A stretch of DNA of 64,000 nt from Candidatus Saccharibacteria bacterium CG2_30_41_52 (GTDB taxonomy: Bacteria > Patescibacteriota > Saccharimonadia > Saccharimonadales > Saccharimonadaceae). A model generated the notes under the pieces. The model did no database searches, was not told the DNA's origin, and worked only from the letters and a program-made list of their open reading frames with translations. Positions 28,538 through 39,444 of the stretch are shown here, piece after piece. The translations under genes were made by a program, and so were the position numbers. How positions within the stretch are numbered: the first letter of the stretch is position 1; every line of letters starts with the position of its first letter. The DNA lies in the NCBI GenBank assembly GCA_001873625.1, contig MNZN01000008.1:62001-126000 (forward strand), given 5' to 3'.

Positions 28538-29814
28538 TGAAAATTCGAGATATAACGATTCGAGCCGGACGTAGTTTAAAACAGGCCAAAGCTAGAACAT
28601 TACTGACGAGTTTTGCAATTGGCGTAGGAGCGTTTACTATTACATTATCACTGGCAGCTGGTGTTGGTGGAAGGGCCTATACAGATCAAATCGTTAGTGC
28701 AAATACCAACGTTAATGAACTTAGTGTTACAAAAGCCCAGCCAACTAAACAAAAAGGTCCGCAAAAATATTCTAGTTCTACTTCGAATATATCCAATCCG
28801 CTTTTTTCAGCAGAACCTTTGACTGAAAGTGACATTGCTGTAATTCAAAAAGTAGATAATGTTGTTTCGGTTTCGCCAAACTACAATCCGCAAATAAAAT
28901 ATATTACACGTGCTGGTCAGGACAAGTATGTCGCGTCCATTAGTACTTTTAGCAAAAGCGTAACTTTGAAATATGCTGCCGGTTCAACCAGTGGCGATTT
29001 ATCTGACAATCAAATAATCTTGACAGAACAATATGTAACGGCTCTAGGATTTGCCGACAACCAAGATGTAATTGGTAAAACAGTTGAAATTGTTGCCGAC
29101 AAATTATCAGCTCCAATATTAAATCCCGAGACCAAAACTTTTACTTATATGGTTGTGGCAGTAAGCAGTAAATCAGGTTTGGCTTTCCGCGCCCAAAGCT
29201 CGCTACTAGTTTCGAACAGTTCAGCAAAAAATCTTTACGATTACATAAATTTCGGAACACGAGGCTACGGTAAATTTATAGTAGCTGCTGTTCAAGTGAA
29301 CGGTGAAGATAAAGCTCAGTCAGTTAAGGATGAGCTAAAAGCAAAGGGCTACGATGCTCAAACTGCAGCCGATGTTTTAGGTGTAATTAATACGTTTATT
29401 AATGTACTACAGGGAATATTGTTAGGATTTGGTGCTCTGGCGATCCTGACGTCGGTATTTGGAATTATAAACACGCAGTACATCAGCGTACTTGAACGAA
29501 CTCAGCAAATTGGGTTAATGAAAGCGCTAGGCATGAGTCGTCGCGATGTCGGTAGACTATTTAAATTAGAAGCTGCTTGGATTGGTTTTTTGGGCGGAGC
29601 AATCGGCAGTGGACTTGCTGTCATTAGTGGAACGATTGCCAACCCACTTATTAGCAAAGCGCTTGATCTTGGTGACATTAGTCTAATTGTGTTTACTCCG
29701 ATTAATTTGATTATCGTAGTTATTGGTTTGATAGTGGTGTCGATAATGTCTGGTATACTACCAGCCCGCAAAGCAGCAAAACTTGATCCGATTGAAGCAT
29801 TGCGCACCGAATAA
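28537..29814 (+). CDS. ABC transporter permease (MacB/FtsX-like)
   Basis: N-terminal TM plus periplasmic domain, C-terminal FtsX domain QIGLMKALGMSRRDVGRLFKLEA; ILPARKAAKLDPIEALR. Confidence 0.93.
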   Translation: MKIRDITIRAGRSLKQAKARTLLTSFAIGVGAFTITLSLAAGVGGRAYTDQIVSANTNVNELSVTKAQPTKQKGPQKYSSSTSNISNPLFSAEPLTESDIAVIQKVDNVVSVSPNYNPQIKYITRAGQDKYVASISTFSKSVTLKYAAGSTSGDLSDNQIILTEQYVTALGFADNQDVIGKTVEIVADKLSAPILNPETKTFTYMVVAVSSKSGLAFRAQSSLLVSNSSAKNLYDYINFGTRGYGKFIVAAVQVNGEDKAQSVKDELKAKGYDAQTAADVLGVINTFINVLQGILLGFGALAILTSVFGIINTQYISVLERTQQIGLMKALGMSRRDVGRLFKLEAAWIGFLGGAIGSGLAVISGTIANPLISKALDLGDISLIVFTPINLIIVVIGLIVVSIMSGILPARKAAKLDPIEALRTE

Positions 29815-29854
29815 TTTCTTGGTCAACAGATAAAAATCTGATACAATAAACAGC

Positions 29855-31153
29855 ATGTTAGATATTAGATTTATCCGCGAAAATTCAGAGGCAGTTCAAA
29901 TCAATGCTAAAAATAAAGGTTATGATGTAGACGTTACATCACTTTTACAGCTTGATTCATCCCGCCGAGAGTTGCAAACTCAAATTGATGATTTGCGCGC
30001 TAAACGTAATGATATTGTTGCCCAGACCAAAGGTGGACGACCAACTGATGAATTAATTGCGCAAGGTAAGGCAATTAAAGATCAATTGTTTGGTGTTGAA
30101 GAAAAATTCAAAGAAGTTGATGTTAATTTTATGACTCTTTTGAAAAAAGTGCCAAACATGGCGTTAGCTAGTGTGTCTGTTGGCTCAACCGAAGATGAAA
30201 ACGTAGTCACCAAGACGGTGGGTAGTCCAAAACAATTCGGCTTCAAGCCTCGTAATCATGCTGACATTGCAATTGAGCGCGGTTGGATTGATAAAGAACG
30301 CGCTGCTAAGGTTGTTGGCAGTCGATTCGCTTATATCAAGGGCGATTTAGTAAAACTACAAATGTCTATAGTTCAATTCGTCATCAATACTTTGAGTGAT
30401 GAAGAAAAAATAGCCGAAATCGCAAAAAATGCCGGTTTGGATGTTTCGACCAAACCATTAACTCCAATTTTGCCGCCCTTGATGATTAGAACCGATATGT
30501 ATGATTCTATGGATCGTTTGGAGCCTCGTGATGAGCGATATAAGATAGAAGGTGATGATTTATGGTTGCAGGGAAGTGCCGAGCATGTGCTGGGCAGTAT
30601 GCATGCCGATGAAATTTTCAATGAATCTGATTTGCCACTTCGATATTTGGGATATGCAACCAGTTTTCGACGTGAAGCTGGAACGTACGGCAAAGATATG
30701 GAAGGCATTTTTCGAATGCACCAATTCGATAAATTAGAAATGGAAAGTTTCACTACAGCTGATGATGGCCACAAAGAACATTTGTTATTCGTTGCTATCC
30801 AAGAATATTTGTTGACGCAATTAGGCTTGCCATATCGCGTGTTAGAAAAATGTACTTTTGATATTGGCAAACCAAATGCATGCGGCGTAGATATGGAGAC
30901 ATGGTTGCCAGGACAGGACAAGTATCGCGAAACTCACACGGCTGATTATATGACCGATTATCAAGCGCGCCGTTTGAATACTCGTGTCCGCCGTGAATCT
31001 GGTAATTTAGAATTAATACACACGAATGATGCTACGGCATTTGCTGTTGGACGAATCATGATTGCTATTATCGAAAATGGTCAAACAGTTGATGGAAAAG
31101 TAAACGTTCCAGGCGCTTTGCAGCCTTATCTTGGCGGTCGAACGGTGCTATAA
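29855..31153 (+). CDS. serS: Seryl-tRNA synthetase
   Basis: MLDIRFIRENSEAV; FRREAGTYGKDMEGIFRMHQFDKLEM; GNLELIHTNDATAFAVGR. Confidence 0.97.
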   Translation: MLDIRFIRENSEAVQINAKNKGYDVDVTSLLQLDSSRRELQTQIDDLRAKRNDIVAQTKGGRPTDELIAQGKAIKDQLFGVEEKFKEVDVNFMTLLKKVPNMALASVSVGSTEDENVVTKTVGSPKQFGFKPRNHADIAIERGWIDKERAAKVVGSRFAYIKGDLVKLQMSIVQFVINTLSDEEKIAEIAKNAGLDVSTKPLTPILPPLMIRTDMYDSMDRLEPRDERYKIEGDDLWLQGSAEHVLGSMHADEIFNESDLPLRYLGYATSFRREAGTYGKDMEGIFRMHQFDKLEMESFTTADDGHKEHLLFVAIQEYLLTQLGLPYRVLEKCTFDIGKPNACGVDMETWLPGQDKYRETHTADYMTDYQARRLNTRVRRESGNLELIHTNDATAFAVGRIMIAIIENGQTVDGKVNVPGALQPYLGGRTVL

Positions 31154-31192
31154 TTAGAAGTAGCACCAGACCTAAACAAAAAGGAGGGCAGC

Positions 31193-31564
31193 ATGATTAC
31201 ATCAGTCCAAATCGTAGGTATCGCTTATGAAATCGACGAAAATACCCGAAAGTATGTAATAAAAAGGATTGGAAGATTGGATCGTTATCTGCCTAGGCAC
31301 GCTCGCAAGACTGTGTCTGCTGAGGTCAAACTAGAAGAAGTTAACCATAATCATGGTAATAAATATCAAGTCGAAGTTATCTTGAATTTGCCAGGTAAGC
31401 TTGTAACAGCCAAAGATTCAACCAGTAATATTTTAGCCGCAGTTGATATTGTTGAAGCAAAAATTCAAGCGCAATTACGTGACTATAAGCAGTCAGCTAT
31501 TTCACATATTGGCAATCGTGGCGTTATGAGTCGTATTAAACGTAGTTTTCAACGCGAATTATAG
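31193..31564 (+). CDS. hpf: Ribosome hibernation promoting factor / RaiA family
   Basis: YVIKRIGRLDRYLPRHARKTVSAEVKLEEVNH; AAVDIVEAKIQAQLRDYK. Confidence 0.88.
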   Translation: MITSVQIVGIAYEIDENTRKYVIKRIGRLDRYLPRHARKTVSAEVKLEEVNHNHGNKYQVEVILNLPGKLVTAKDSTSNILAAVDIVEAKIQAQLRDYKQSAISHIGNRGVMSRIKRSFQREL

Positions 31565-31650
31565 CAATTGGTATCTTGTCTAATCTCTCCCGAGGCCTTA
31601 TAGTAAGGTGTAGTATTTCACTTTAGTTTAATAGGGAGCGGTTTTTAGCT

Positions 31651-34269
31651 ATGGTAAGCAAACATAATGTTTTGACCAAGATATTCGGCGACCCTCAAGC
31701 ACGTCTTTTGAAGGGTCTGCGAAAAAAGGTTGTTGCAGTTAATGCACTATCTGAAAAATATAAAAAAATGTCCAAAAAGGAATTGAAAGAGCAAACTGAA
31801 GTTCTGAAAAAGAAATTGCAGAAAAAAGGAACGACACTAGACAGTCTATTACCAGACGCATTTGCATTAGTTCGTGAATCAAGCGATCGGGTGTTGGGTA
31901 TGAGGCACTTTGACGTTCAGCTTATTGGCGGTATGGCATTGCACGAAGGAAATGTCGCCGAGATGAAGACTGGTGAAGGTAAAACTTTGGTGGCTACACT
32001 ACCTGTTTATTTGAATGCACTTGAAGGCAAGGGCGTACATGTCGTTACAGTCAACGATTATTTGGCGCAACGTGACGCTAGCTGGATGGGCGGCATCTAT
32101 CACTTCTTGGGTCTAGAAACCGGTGTTATTATTAACGACGCTTCGTTTATTTATGATCCAAATTTCGATAATGAAGCTCATGACGATGCCAGAATGAAAC
32201 ATTTGCGTCCATCAACTCGCAAGGAGGCATATGCAGCTGACATTACATACGGCACAAATAACGAATTTGGATTCGATTATTTGCGCGATAACATGGTCAA
32301 CGAAGTCGATTTGTTGCGCCAACGCGATCTAAATTTTGCGATCGTCGATGAGGTAGATAGTATTTTAATTGATGAGGCTAGGACGCCGCTTATTATTAGT
32401 GCGCCAGCAGCTGAAAACCCTGATAGTTATTATCAATTTGCCAAAATTGCTGCCAAATTAGTTCCTGAAGATTACATTATGGACGAAAAACACCGTACGG
32501 TTGCGTTGAGCGACGAAGGCACCGAAAAAGTCCAAAAAATGTTGGGAATTAAAAATCTATACAGTCCTGATTACGTTCGTTCAATCTATCATATGGACCA
32601 AGCTTTGCGTGCTCAAGCTTTATTCAAACGCGACAAGGATTATGTGGTTACTGCGGACGGTGAAGTTATTATCGTTGATGAATTTACTGGTCGTTTAATG
32701 CAAGGGCGTCGTTACAACGAAGGTCTACACCAGGCAATCGAAGCCAAAGAGGGCGTAGCTGTACTACAAGAGAGTATGACGCTAGCCACTGTTTCATTCC
32801 AGAACTACTTCCGATTATATAAGAAATTGTCAGGTATGACGGGTACGGCATATACCGAAGCCGAAGAATTCCAGCAAATTTACAGTTTGGATGTAATTCA
32901 GATTCCGTCTAATCGTCAAATTGCACGTCTTGACCGACAAGATTTAATATTCAAGACCGAAAAAGCAAAACTTAAAGCCGTTGCAGCTGCAATTGCTGAA
33001 TATCATGCTATTGGTCGACCAGTTTTAGTTGGATCAGCATCGATTGCAAAAAATGAGTTGATTGCATCATGGTTGGATAAATCAGGTGTTCCATATGAAC
33101 TTTTGAACGCCAAAAATAACGAGCGTGAAGCTGCGATTATTGAAAAAGCCGGCCAAAAAGGTTCAATTACACTAGCAACCAACATCGCTGGTCGTGGTAC
33201 TGACATCAAACTAGGTGAGGGAGTTGTCGAACTTGGTGGATTAATGGTTATTGGTTCTGAACGACACGAATCACGCCGAATTGACAATCAGCTACGTGGA
33301 CGCGGTGGACGACAAGGCGATCCAGGCGAGACTCAATTCTACGTTTCTACCGAAGACGATTTGATGCGTATTTTCCAGGGCGAGCGAATCGCAAGTTTGA
33401 TGGACAGATTAGGAATTGACGAAGATACTCCAATTCAAAACAAAGCCGTATCAAAAACTTTGGAATCTGCTCAAAAACGCGTTGAAGGATTCAACTTTGA
33501 CACTCGAAAAAACGTTGTTCAGTACGATAACGTTATCAACCGACACCGTCGAGTTGTATATACTATCCGCCGCAAGATTTTGGAAGGTGATGATATTAAG
33601 CCTGAAATGGAAAATCTGTTAGTTTCAAAACTACGTGAGTTGACTTTATTGCCGGCTAAAAATAACAAAAACTTTGCTGAAAACTTCGAAACAATATTCC
33701 CATTAACCGAAAATAAGCTCAAAGTTATTGGTGATGAAAAGAATGATAAAGCTAGATTTGAAGTAGCACGCCGGGAAGTTGACAAGCTATACAAAGACAA
33801 AGAAACTGAACTTGATGCAGAGGTTATGCGTAAAGTTGAACGGGAAGTTTATTTACAAGTGCTTGATACTTTGTGGATGCAACACCTTGAAAACATGCAA
33901 CATTTGCGTGAAGGTATTCACTGGCGCAGTGTTGGTCAACGCGATCCATTAGTAGAATATCGTAGTGAATCCCAGAAACTATTTGATAGTTTGCAGGCGA
34001 CTTTGCGTGACGAAGTGTTGCGTGCTGTTATGCATGTTCGCAAAACTGACGTTATTTCTCAGACAGAAGAAGATTACCAGACTGAACTAACTCGTTTAGC
34101 TGCAAATGCAGTTGAAAAAGGGGTAAATGAAGTCACTGATGGCGAAATGAATCGCGATCAAGATTTTAAGGTTAAAAAAGTAAGTGTAGCACATGTTTCG
34201 AATAAGAAAAAAAATGAATCACGTAAGAAAAAGAAATCAGAGCGCCAAAATCGCAAACGACGCAAATAA
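31651..34269 (+). CDS. secA: Preprotein translocase subunit SecA
   Basis: GEGKTLVATLPVYLNAL, FAIVDEVDSILIDEARTPLIIS, ATNIAGRGTDIKLG; Lys/Arg-rich C-terminus without Cys motif. Confidence 0.98.
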   Translation: MVSKHNVLTKIFGDPQARLLKGLRKKVVAVNALSEKYKKMSKKELKEQTEVLKKKLQKKGTTLDSLLPDAFALVRESSDRVLGMRHFDVQLIGGMALHEGNVAEMKTGEGKTLVATLPVYLNALEGKGVHVVTVNDYLAQRDASWMGGIYHFLGLETGVIINDASFIYDPNFDNEAHDDARMKHLRPSTRKEAYAADITYGTNNEFGFDYLRDNMVNEVDLLRQRDLNFAIVDEVDSILIDEARTPLIISAPAAENPDSYYQFAKIAAKLVPEDYIMDEKHRTVALSDEGTEKVQKMLGIKNLYSPDYVRSIYHMDQALRAQALFKRDKDYVVTADGEVIIVDEFTGRLMQGRRYNEGLHQAIEAKEGVAVLQESMTLATVSFQNYFRLYKKLSGMTGTAYTEAEEFQQIYSLDVIQIPSNRQIARLDRQDLIFKTEKAKLKAVAAAIAEYHAIGRPVLVGSASIAKNELIASWLDKSGVPYELLNAKNNEREAAIIEKAGQKGSITLATNIAGRGTDIKLGEGVVELGGLMVIGSERHESRRIDNQLRGRGGRQGDPGETQFYVSTEDDLMRIFQGERIASLMDRLGIDEDTPIQNKAVSKTLESAQKRVEGFNFDTRKNVVQYDNVINRHRRVVYTIRRKILEGDDIKPEMENLLVSKLRELTLLPAKNNKNFAENFETIFPLTENKLKVIGDEKNDKARFEVARREVDKLYKDKETELDAEVMRKVEREVYLQVLDTLWMQHLENMQHLREGIHWRSVGQRDPLVEYRSESQKLFDSLQATLRDEVLRAVMHVRKTDVISQTEEDYQTELTRLAANAVEKGVNEVTDGEMNRDQDFKVKKVSVAHVSNKKKNESRKKKKSERQNRKRRK

Positions 34270-34293
34270 TTGGTGGGCAGAAAAAAATAATAT

Positions 34294-35580
34294 ATGAAAC
34301 ATACCGTCAAAGAAATAAAACTGAAAAATGGGGCACGTGGATTACTTATTGATGTTCCTGGTGCTACTACGATGAGTATGCAGTTTCAGTTCCGTGCAGG
34401 GAACCGATACGTTAAATCTAAAGACATCGAACAAGTTGCACACATCATGGAACATATGGCTTTTGGTGCTAATGCACGTTTTAAAAGCGAGCATGAATTC
34501 GAATTTGAATTTACTAAAAACGGTGCTTATCGTAATGCTTATACTAGCGATCTTTCGATGGTATACGAAGCTGATTGTGCTGATTTTGAGTGGGATAGAA
34601 TTCTTGATTTACAAAGACTATCAATTTGTCAGCCCAAGTTTAATGAATCTGAATTAAATGCTGAAAAAGGTAACGTTAGAAGCGAGCTGACAAACTATCT
34701 AAATGACCATCATCGTATTTTGTGGCCACGCGTTCAACAATTATTAGGTGAAGACGTATTGACGTATCGTCAATCGTTGCCGACAATTGGCAATGTAACG
34801 ATTACAGACGTGCGCGAACATCACAAACGTACGCATACGACTCAGAACATGCGTTTCGTTATTGCGGGCAAGCTAAAGGGTCGTAAATCAGAAATAAAAC
34901 GACAAATGGAAGCTTTTGATTTACCACAAGGAACTCGTTTTGTAGTTCCGCATGATACATTAACCAAAGCTGGACCAAGTATGATTCGTCGCAAAGATGC
35001 TACGAACCTAACGTTTGGTTTATTTATGGCAATCCCACGCGAACTTAGTGACGAAGAATTAGATGCTATGCATTATCTGAACCATATTTTGACTGGTACG
35101 ATGCACTCTCGTATTTTTGGCGCAGCACGACAAAAAGGCTTGGCTTATAACGTCAATGCGTATACTGGTACTGGATTTTACGATAGTGGTTGGGACATTA
35201 CTGGACAAGTTAATCATGAAGCAGCCAGTGAGTTGTTTGATATTATAACCCGCGAACTTCGTAATGTACTTGAGGGTAATATAAATGAAAAAGAAGTAGA
35301 AGCGGCTAAGTCATTTGCACTTGGACGTTATCAAATGGGAGCTCAGACGGTATCACAGATTAGCGGATTCTATACTGGACGATATTTTGACGATGGATTT
35401 ATCAAAAATTATGAAAAAGTGCCTGACATGATTAAAAACGTCACCGTTGAGCGTATGGTTAATACGGCACGCGGGTTTATTAATGAAGATATTTGGGTTT
35501 TAGCGGCCGTCAGTAACGGTGAAAAGCAAGAGCTTGTCGAATTGAACGACAAAGTAGCGACACTATTTAACAAGGAGTAA
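34294..35580 (+). CDS. M16-family zinc protease
   Basis: HIMEH (HxxEH) motif; FAIAGK-type fold segments. Confidence 0.9.
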   Translation: MKHTVKEIKLKNGARGLLIDVPGATTMSMQFQFRAGNRYVKSKDIEQVAHIMEHMAFGANARFKSEHEFEFEFTKNGAYRNAYTSDLSMVYEADCADFEWDRILDLQRLSICQPKFNESELNAEKGNVRSELTNYLNDHHRILWPRVQQLLGEDVLTYRQSLPTIGNVTITDVREHHKRTHTTQNMRFVIAGKLKGRKSEIKRQMEAFDLPQGTRFVVPHDTLTKAGPSMIRRKDATNLTFGLFMAIPRELSDEELDAMHYLNHILTGTMHSRIFGAARQKGLAYNVNAYTGTGFYDSGWDITGQVNHEAASELFDIITRELRNVLEGNINEKEVEAAKSFALGRYQMGAQTVSQISGFYTGRYFDDGFIKNYEKVPDMIKNVTVERMVNTARGFINEDIWVLAAVSNGEKQELVELNDKVATLFNKE

Positions 35581-35583
35581 TCA

Positions 35584-36882
35584 ATGCCACTAAAACACAT
35601 CGTTGAAGAAATAACGTTAAACAGCGGTGCTAAGGGATTGATTATTGATGTGCCGGATTCGACTGTAGTGTCTTATGATATTGGCTTTCGAGCTGGGTAT
35701 GATTACGCTGAACCATTAGTGCAGCAATCAGCGCATCTATTAGAACACATGGCGTTTGGTGTTAGTGATGGATTTGAAACTGCTGAAGTTTTTAGCCAGG
35801 AGTTTACAAAAAACGGGGCACATCGAGGAGCTACGACTTATGATAGAGGTATGAGTTATGGTGCGGAATCTGCAGTTATGGAATGGGAAAGAATCATGGA
35901 TTTATTCCAAGCTGCTATTACGCGCCCGATATTTACTCAGAAAACGTTAGATTCTGAAAAAGGTAATGTACGCGAAGAACTGGTTTCACAGGCCGATAAT
36001 CACAGCCGTGTTTTGTATCAGCATATACAGCGAGCTTTGGGTAGTAAGCGTTTGATGGACCCTGAAAAAATTGAGACGATTGAAAGAATACAATTGTCGG
36101 ATGTCCAAAACCATTATCGTAAAACTCATACACTAAAGAATATGAGGTTTTCTATTGCTGGTGATTTATCAAAGTATAAAGATGAAATTATTAAAAAACT
36201 TAATCAATGGGATTTGCCTATAGGTGATAGATTACCGGCGCTTGAATTAGTATCAAAATCATCACCAATGGTTCATGTCTATCGTAAGGATATGTCCAAT
36301 TTATTGTTTAGATTACAGATGGATATAAATCGAGAATTATCAAACATTGAAAATGTTGCAATGAGTGCTTTGGGACATATATTGACCGGAACATTTCATT
36401 CAAGGATATATGGTAAAGCTAGAAGTCAGGGCATTTGTTATAACATGGGATCTGGTTCTAGTTCGGATATTTCTGGTGTATCATCTTGGTGGTTTTATGG
36501 TAAAGTTCAACTCGAAAATGCCGATACGTTGTTTAGGCTGATTATTGAACAGATAAAAAAAGTTCTTGACGGTGACATTACTGAAGAAGAATTAGATGCG
36601 GCTAAACAGTATGCTTTAGGCGGCTATCAGATGAGGGGGCAGACGGTCAGTTCTATTAGTGGTTGGTATACGTCGTATTATTTTGGCCACGATGAAATTG
36701 ATCCGCTCGAGTCATCGCCTGACCGTATAAAATCAACGACCAGGGAAGATATTGTGAAACTTGCCAAGGAGTTTATAAACAACTGCGAGTGGACGCTAGG
36801 TGGTATTGGCAATGCATCATCCGAACAGCTGCAATCTCATTATGATTTGTTTGCAACCTTGTTAAATAATAAGGATAAATAA
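35584..36882 (+). CDS. M16-family zinc protease (tandem paralogue)
   Basis: HLLEH (HxxEH) motif; collinear similarity to the preceding ORF. Confidence 0.9.
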   Translation: MPLKHIVEEITLNSGAKGLIIDVPDSTVVSYDIGFRAGYDYAEPLVQQSAHLLEHMAFGVSDGFETAEVFSQEFTKNGAHRGATTYDRGMSYGAESAVMEWERIMDLFQAAITRPIFTQKTLDSEKGNVREELVSQADNHSRVLYQHIQRALGSKRLMDPEKIETIERIQLSDVQNHYRKTHTLKNMRFSIAGDLSKYKDEIIKKLNQWDLPIGDRLPALELVSKSSPMVHVYRKDMSNLLFRLQMDINRELSNIENVAMSALGHILTGTFHSRIYGKARSQGICYNMGSGSSSDISGVSSWWFYGKVQLENADTLFRLIIEQIKKVLDGDITEEELDAAKQYALGGYQMRGQTVSSISGWYTSYYFGHDEIDPLESSPDRIKSTTREDIVKLAKEFINNCEWTLGGIGNASSEQLQSHYDLFATLLNNKDK

Positions 36883-36886
36883 TCAT

Positions 36887-38170
36887 ATGAAAATAGCAAT
36901 CGCAGGATATGGGGTTGAGGGCGAATCAAACTATCGTTATTGGTCAGCTGATCCGAAAAACGAGATTACGATTTTTGATGAAAATAAACTAGATATACCA
37001 GAACCAGACAAGCGATTTGCGATTATTGGAACAGGCGTATTCACGCAGATGAATGGGTACGATTTGGTTGTGCGTACAGCCGGTTTGGCGCTACGCAAAA
37101 TCGTCACTGATGGTAAAATTTGGTCGGCAACGAATGAATTCTTTGCTAAATGTTCAGCTCAAATCATCGGTGTTACCGGTAGCAAGGGCAAGGGGACGAC
37201 AGCAAGTTTAATTACTAGCATTTTGCGCGTAGCTGGAAAAAAAGTTTGGTTAGTGGGTAATATTGGTACTCCGGCTTTGGATGTGATTGACCAAATTGCT
37301 GTTAACGATATTGTTGTTTATGAGTTATCAAGTTTTCAATTATGGGATTTGAAAAAATCACCGCATGTCGCTGTTATTTTGTTTATAGAGCAAGAACATT
37401 TGGATGTACATGTTGATATGGCCGAGTACGTTAACGCCAAATCAAATATTACAAATTACCAAAAAGCAGGCGATATTTTAATTTACAACCAATTCAATGC
37501 CTACGCTAGTGAAATTGCTAGAACTTCAAAAGCAAAAATAATTGGGTATACGGACGTTAAAACAGCCCATGTCAGTAACGGACATTTTTACTATGGTGAA
37601 CAAAAAATTTGTTCAGTCAACACCTTACAGATTATAGGAAGGCACAATTTTGATAATTCTTGTGCCGCAATTGATGCCGTTTGGGAGCACACTCACGATA
37701 CAGAGGTGATGGAGCGCGGATTACATGATTTTAAAGGGTTACCGCACCGGTTACAATTTGTGCGCGAGGTTGCAGGTATCAAATATTATGACGATAGCAT
37801 TGCAACCACTCCCGGCTCTGCAATCGCAGCGTTGCAATCATTTGATACGTCAAAAGTTATCATATTGGGCGGCTCGTCTAAGGGATCGGATTTTAGGGAT
37901 CTAGCCAAGGAATTGAATCAACATGATGTCAAAGCGATTTTGATTGGCGATGAGGCAACCAACATTGCCGAATCTTGTAATGCAGCTGGATTTACTGAAT
38001 ATCAAATTATTAATCATGCTGTCATGTCGGATGTCGTAAATCTAGCTCAATCAATCTCGATACCAAACGGGGTTGTTCTACTTAGTCCGGCAAGTGCGAG
38101 TTTTGGGCTATTTAAAAACTATGCTGATAGGGGTGAACAGTTTAAGACGGCTGTGGAAATGTTACAATAG
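36887..38170 (+). CDS. murD: UDP-N-acetylmuramoylalanine-D-glutamate ligase
   Basis: GVTGSKGKGTTASLI, GLPHRLQFVREVAGIKYYDDSIATTPGSAIAAL, LLSPASASFGLFKNYADRGEQF. Confidence 0.93.
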   Translation: MKIAIAGYGVEGESNYRYWSADPKNEITIFDENKLDIPEPDKRFAIIGTGVFTQMNGYDLVVRTAGLALRKIVTDGKIWSATNEFFAKCSAQIIGVTGSKGKGTTASLITSILRVAGKKVWLVGNIGTPALDVIDQIAVNDIVVYELSSFQLWDLKKSPHVAVILFIEQEHLDVHVDMAEYVNAKSNITNYQKAGDILIYNQFNAYASEIARTSKAKIIGYTDVKTAHVSNGHFYYGEQKICSVNTLQIIGRHNFDNSCAAIDAVWEHTHDTEVMERGLHDFKGLPHRLQFVREVAGIKYYDDSIATTPGSAIAALQSFDTSKVIILGGSSKGSDFRDLAKELNQHDVKAILIGDEATNIAESCNAAGFTEYQIINHAVMSDVVNLAQSISIPNGVVLLSPASASFGLFKNYADRGEQFKTAVEMLQ

Positions 38171-38175
38171 ACCTG

Positions 38176-39258
38176 ATGCAGCCACTTCTTAAGCAATTGA
38201 CAAATCTGTTGACGCAAATTGATGCGGCTTTTTCGCGTTTGAATATTTCTGAAAAACAAAAGATGATCACTGGTCTAACTGAGCAATTAGCTCATTCCGA
38301 AGTTTGGAATAATCCGACCGACGCACAGATTAAAAGCAAGCAATTGTCGGCCTTGTCGAATGCAGTTGATCCATGGGTGACTTTGCGGGTTCAGGTCGCG
38401 GACATTATAGAGTTTATAGGTCTGGGTGATGAAAGTATGGTCAAAGAATTCGAAGAACAGACAAACGCATTAGAACGTGATTTTGCAAAACTTCGCAAAG
38501 ACCTACTTTATCACGGAAAATTTGATGACCATAACGCCATTATTCGACTAAGTGCCGGCGTAGGTGGAACTGATGCTCAGGATTGGACTGAAATGTTGGA
38601 ACGAATGTATTTGCGTTGGGCTGAAAAATCAAAAATGCATACAACAATTGTTGAACGTTCGGCGGGTGAAGAAGCTGGAATAAAATCGAGCGTTATTGAA
38701 ATAGACGGACATAATGCCTATGGACGATTAAGGGGCGAATATGGGGTTCATCGTTTGGTACGATTGAGTCCATTCAACAGTGATAATTTACGTCAAACTA
38801 GTTTTGCATTAGTTGAAGTTTTGCCGCAAATCGAAACTCCCGAAGAAGCACAGATTGACGATAAGGATTTGAAAGTTGACGTTTACCGCGCAGGTGGCAA
38901 GGGTGGTCAGTCGGTTAATACGACCGATAGTGCAGTTCGTATAACTCACATTCCGACTGGTATTGTCGTTGCAATTCAGAATGAACGATCCCAATTACAA
39001 AACCGTGAAACTGCTATGAAAATTTTGCGCTCGAAACTTACGCAATTGCAACTAGAGCAACATACTGCCAGTATTGCAGACCTGCAAGCAGGGGAATCAG
39101 CCAACTGGGGTTCACAAATCCGCAATTACGTCCTACATCCATACACGATGGTCAAAGACACCCGTACGAAACACGAAAATCAAAACGCTCAGGCAGTCCT
39201 AGATGGTGACATCGATGAATTTTCCGAAGCCTTCCTAGAATCTCAACCTCAGGAATGA
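38176..39258 (+). CDS. prfB: Peptide chain release factor 2
   Basis: [32 protein letters not shown] (SPF tripeptide); single continuous frame. Confidence 0.96.
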   Translation: MQPLLKQLTNLLTQIDAAFSRLNISEKQKMITGLTEQLAHSEVWNNPTDAQIKSKQLSALSNAVDPWVTLRVQVADIIEFIGLGDESMVKEFEEQTNALERDFAKLRKDLLYHGKFDDHNAIIRLSAGVGGTDAQDWTEMLERMYLRWAEKSKMHTTIVERSAGEEAGIKSSVIEIDGHNAYGRLRGEYGVHRLVRLSPFNSDNLRQTSFALVEVLPQIETPEEAQIDDKDLKVDVYRAGGKGGQSVNTTDSAVRITHIPTGIVVAIQNERSQLQNRETAMKILRSKLTQLQLEQHTASIADLQAGESANWGSQIRNYVLHPYTMVKDTRTKHENQNAQAVLDGDIDEFSEAFLESQPQE

Positions 39259-39265
39259 TTATGCA

Positions 39266-39369
39266 CTTGCGGCACGGGTCCTGCCGTCCGGTCCGCCCCT
39301 GATTTATAAAAATGGATTACCATTTTGTAGTAAATCGGGGCCACCCCGCCGAACGTCACCCGTTTTAAG
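39266..39369. repeat. Long imperfect hairpin between prfB and ftsE
   Basis: GCCCCTGATTTAtaaAAATGG pairs with CCATTTTgtagTAAATCGGGGC; outer CACGGGT/ACCCGT. Confidence 0.75.
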
Positions 39370-39444
39370 TCTAGTGTATCTCTTATGGCGTATATGACTT
39401 TGGGGTTATTCTGCTAACGTTATTATGTTATAATTGACCAAGTA

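Noticed and set aside
30373-30921. 182-aa antisense ORF inside serS
   Set aside because: Opposite a clearly conserved gene; Ser/Cys-rich translation typical of shadow ORFs.
38176-38260. Possible programmed frameshift in prfB
   Set aside because: RF2 reads as one continuous frame from ATG 38176 and shows no in-frame UGA requiring a shift.
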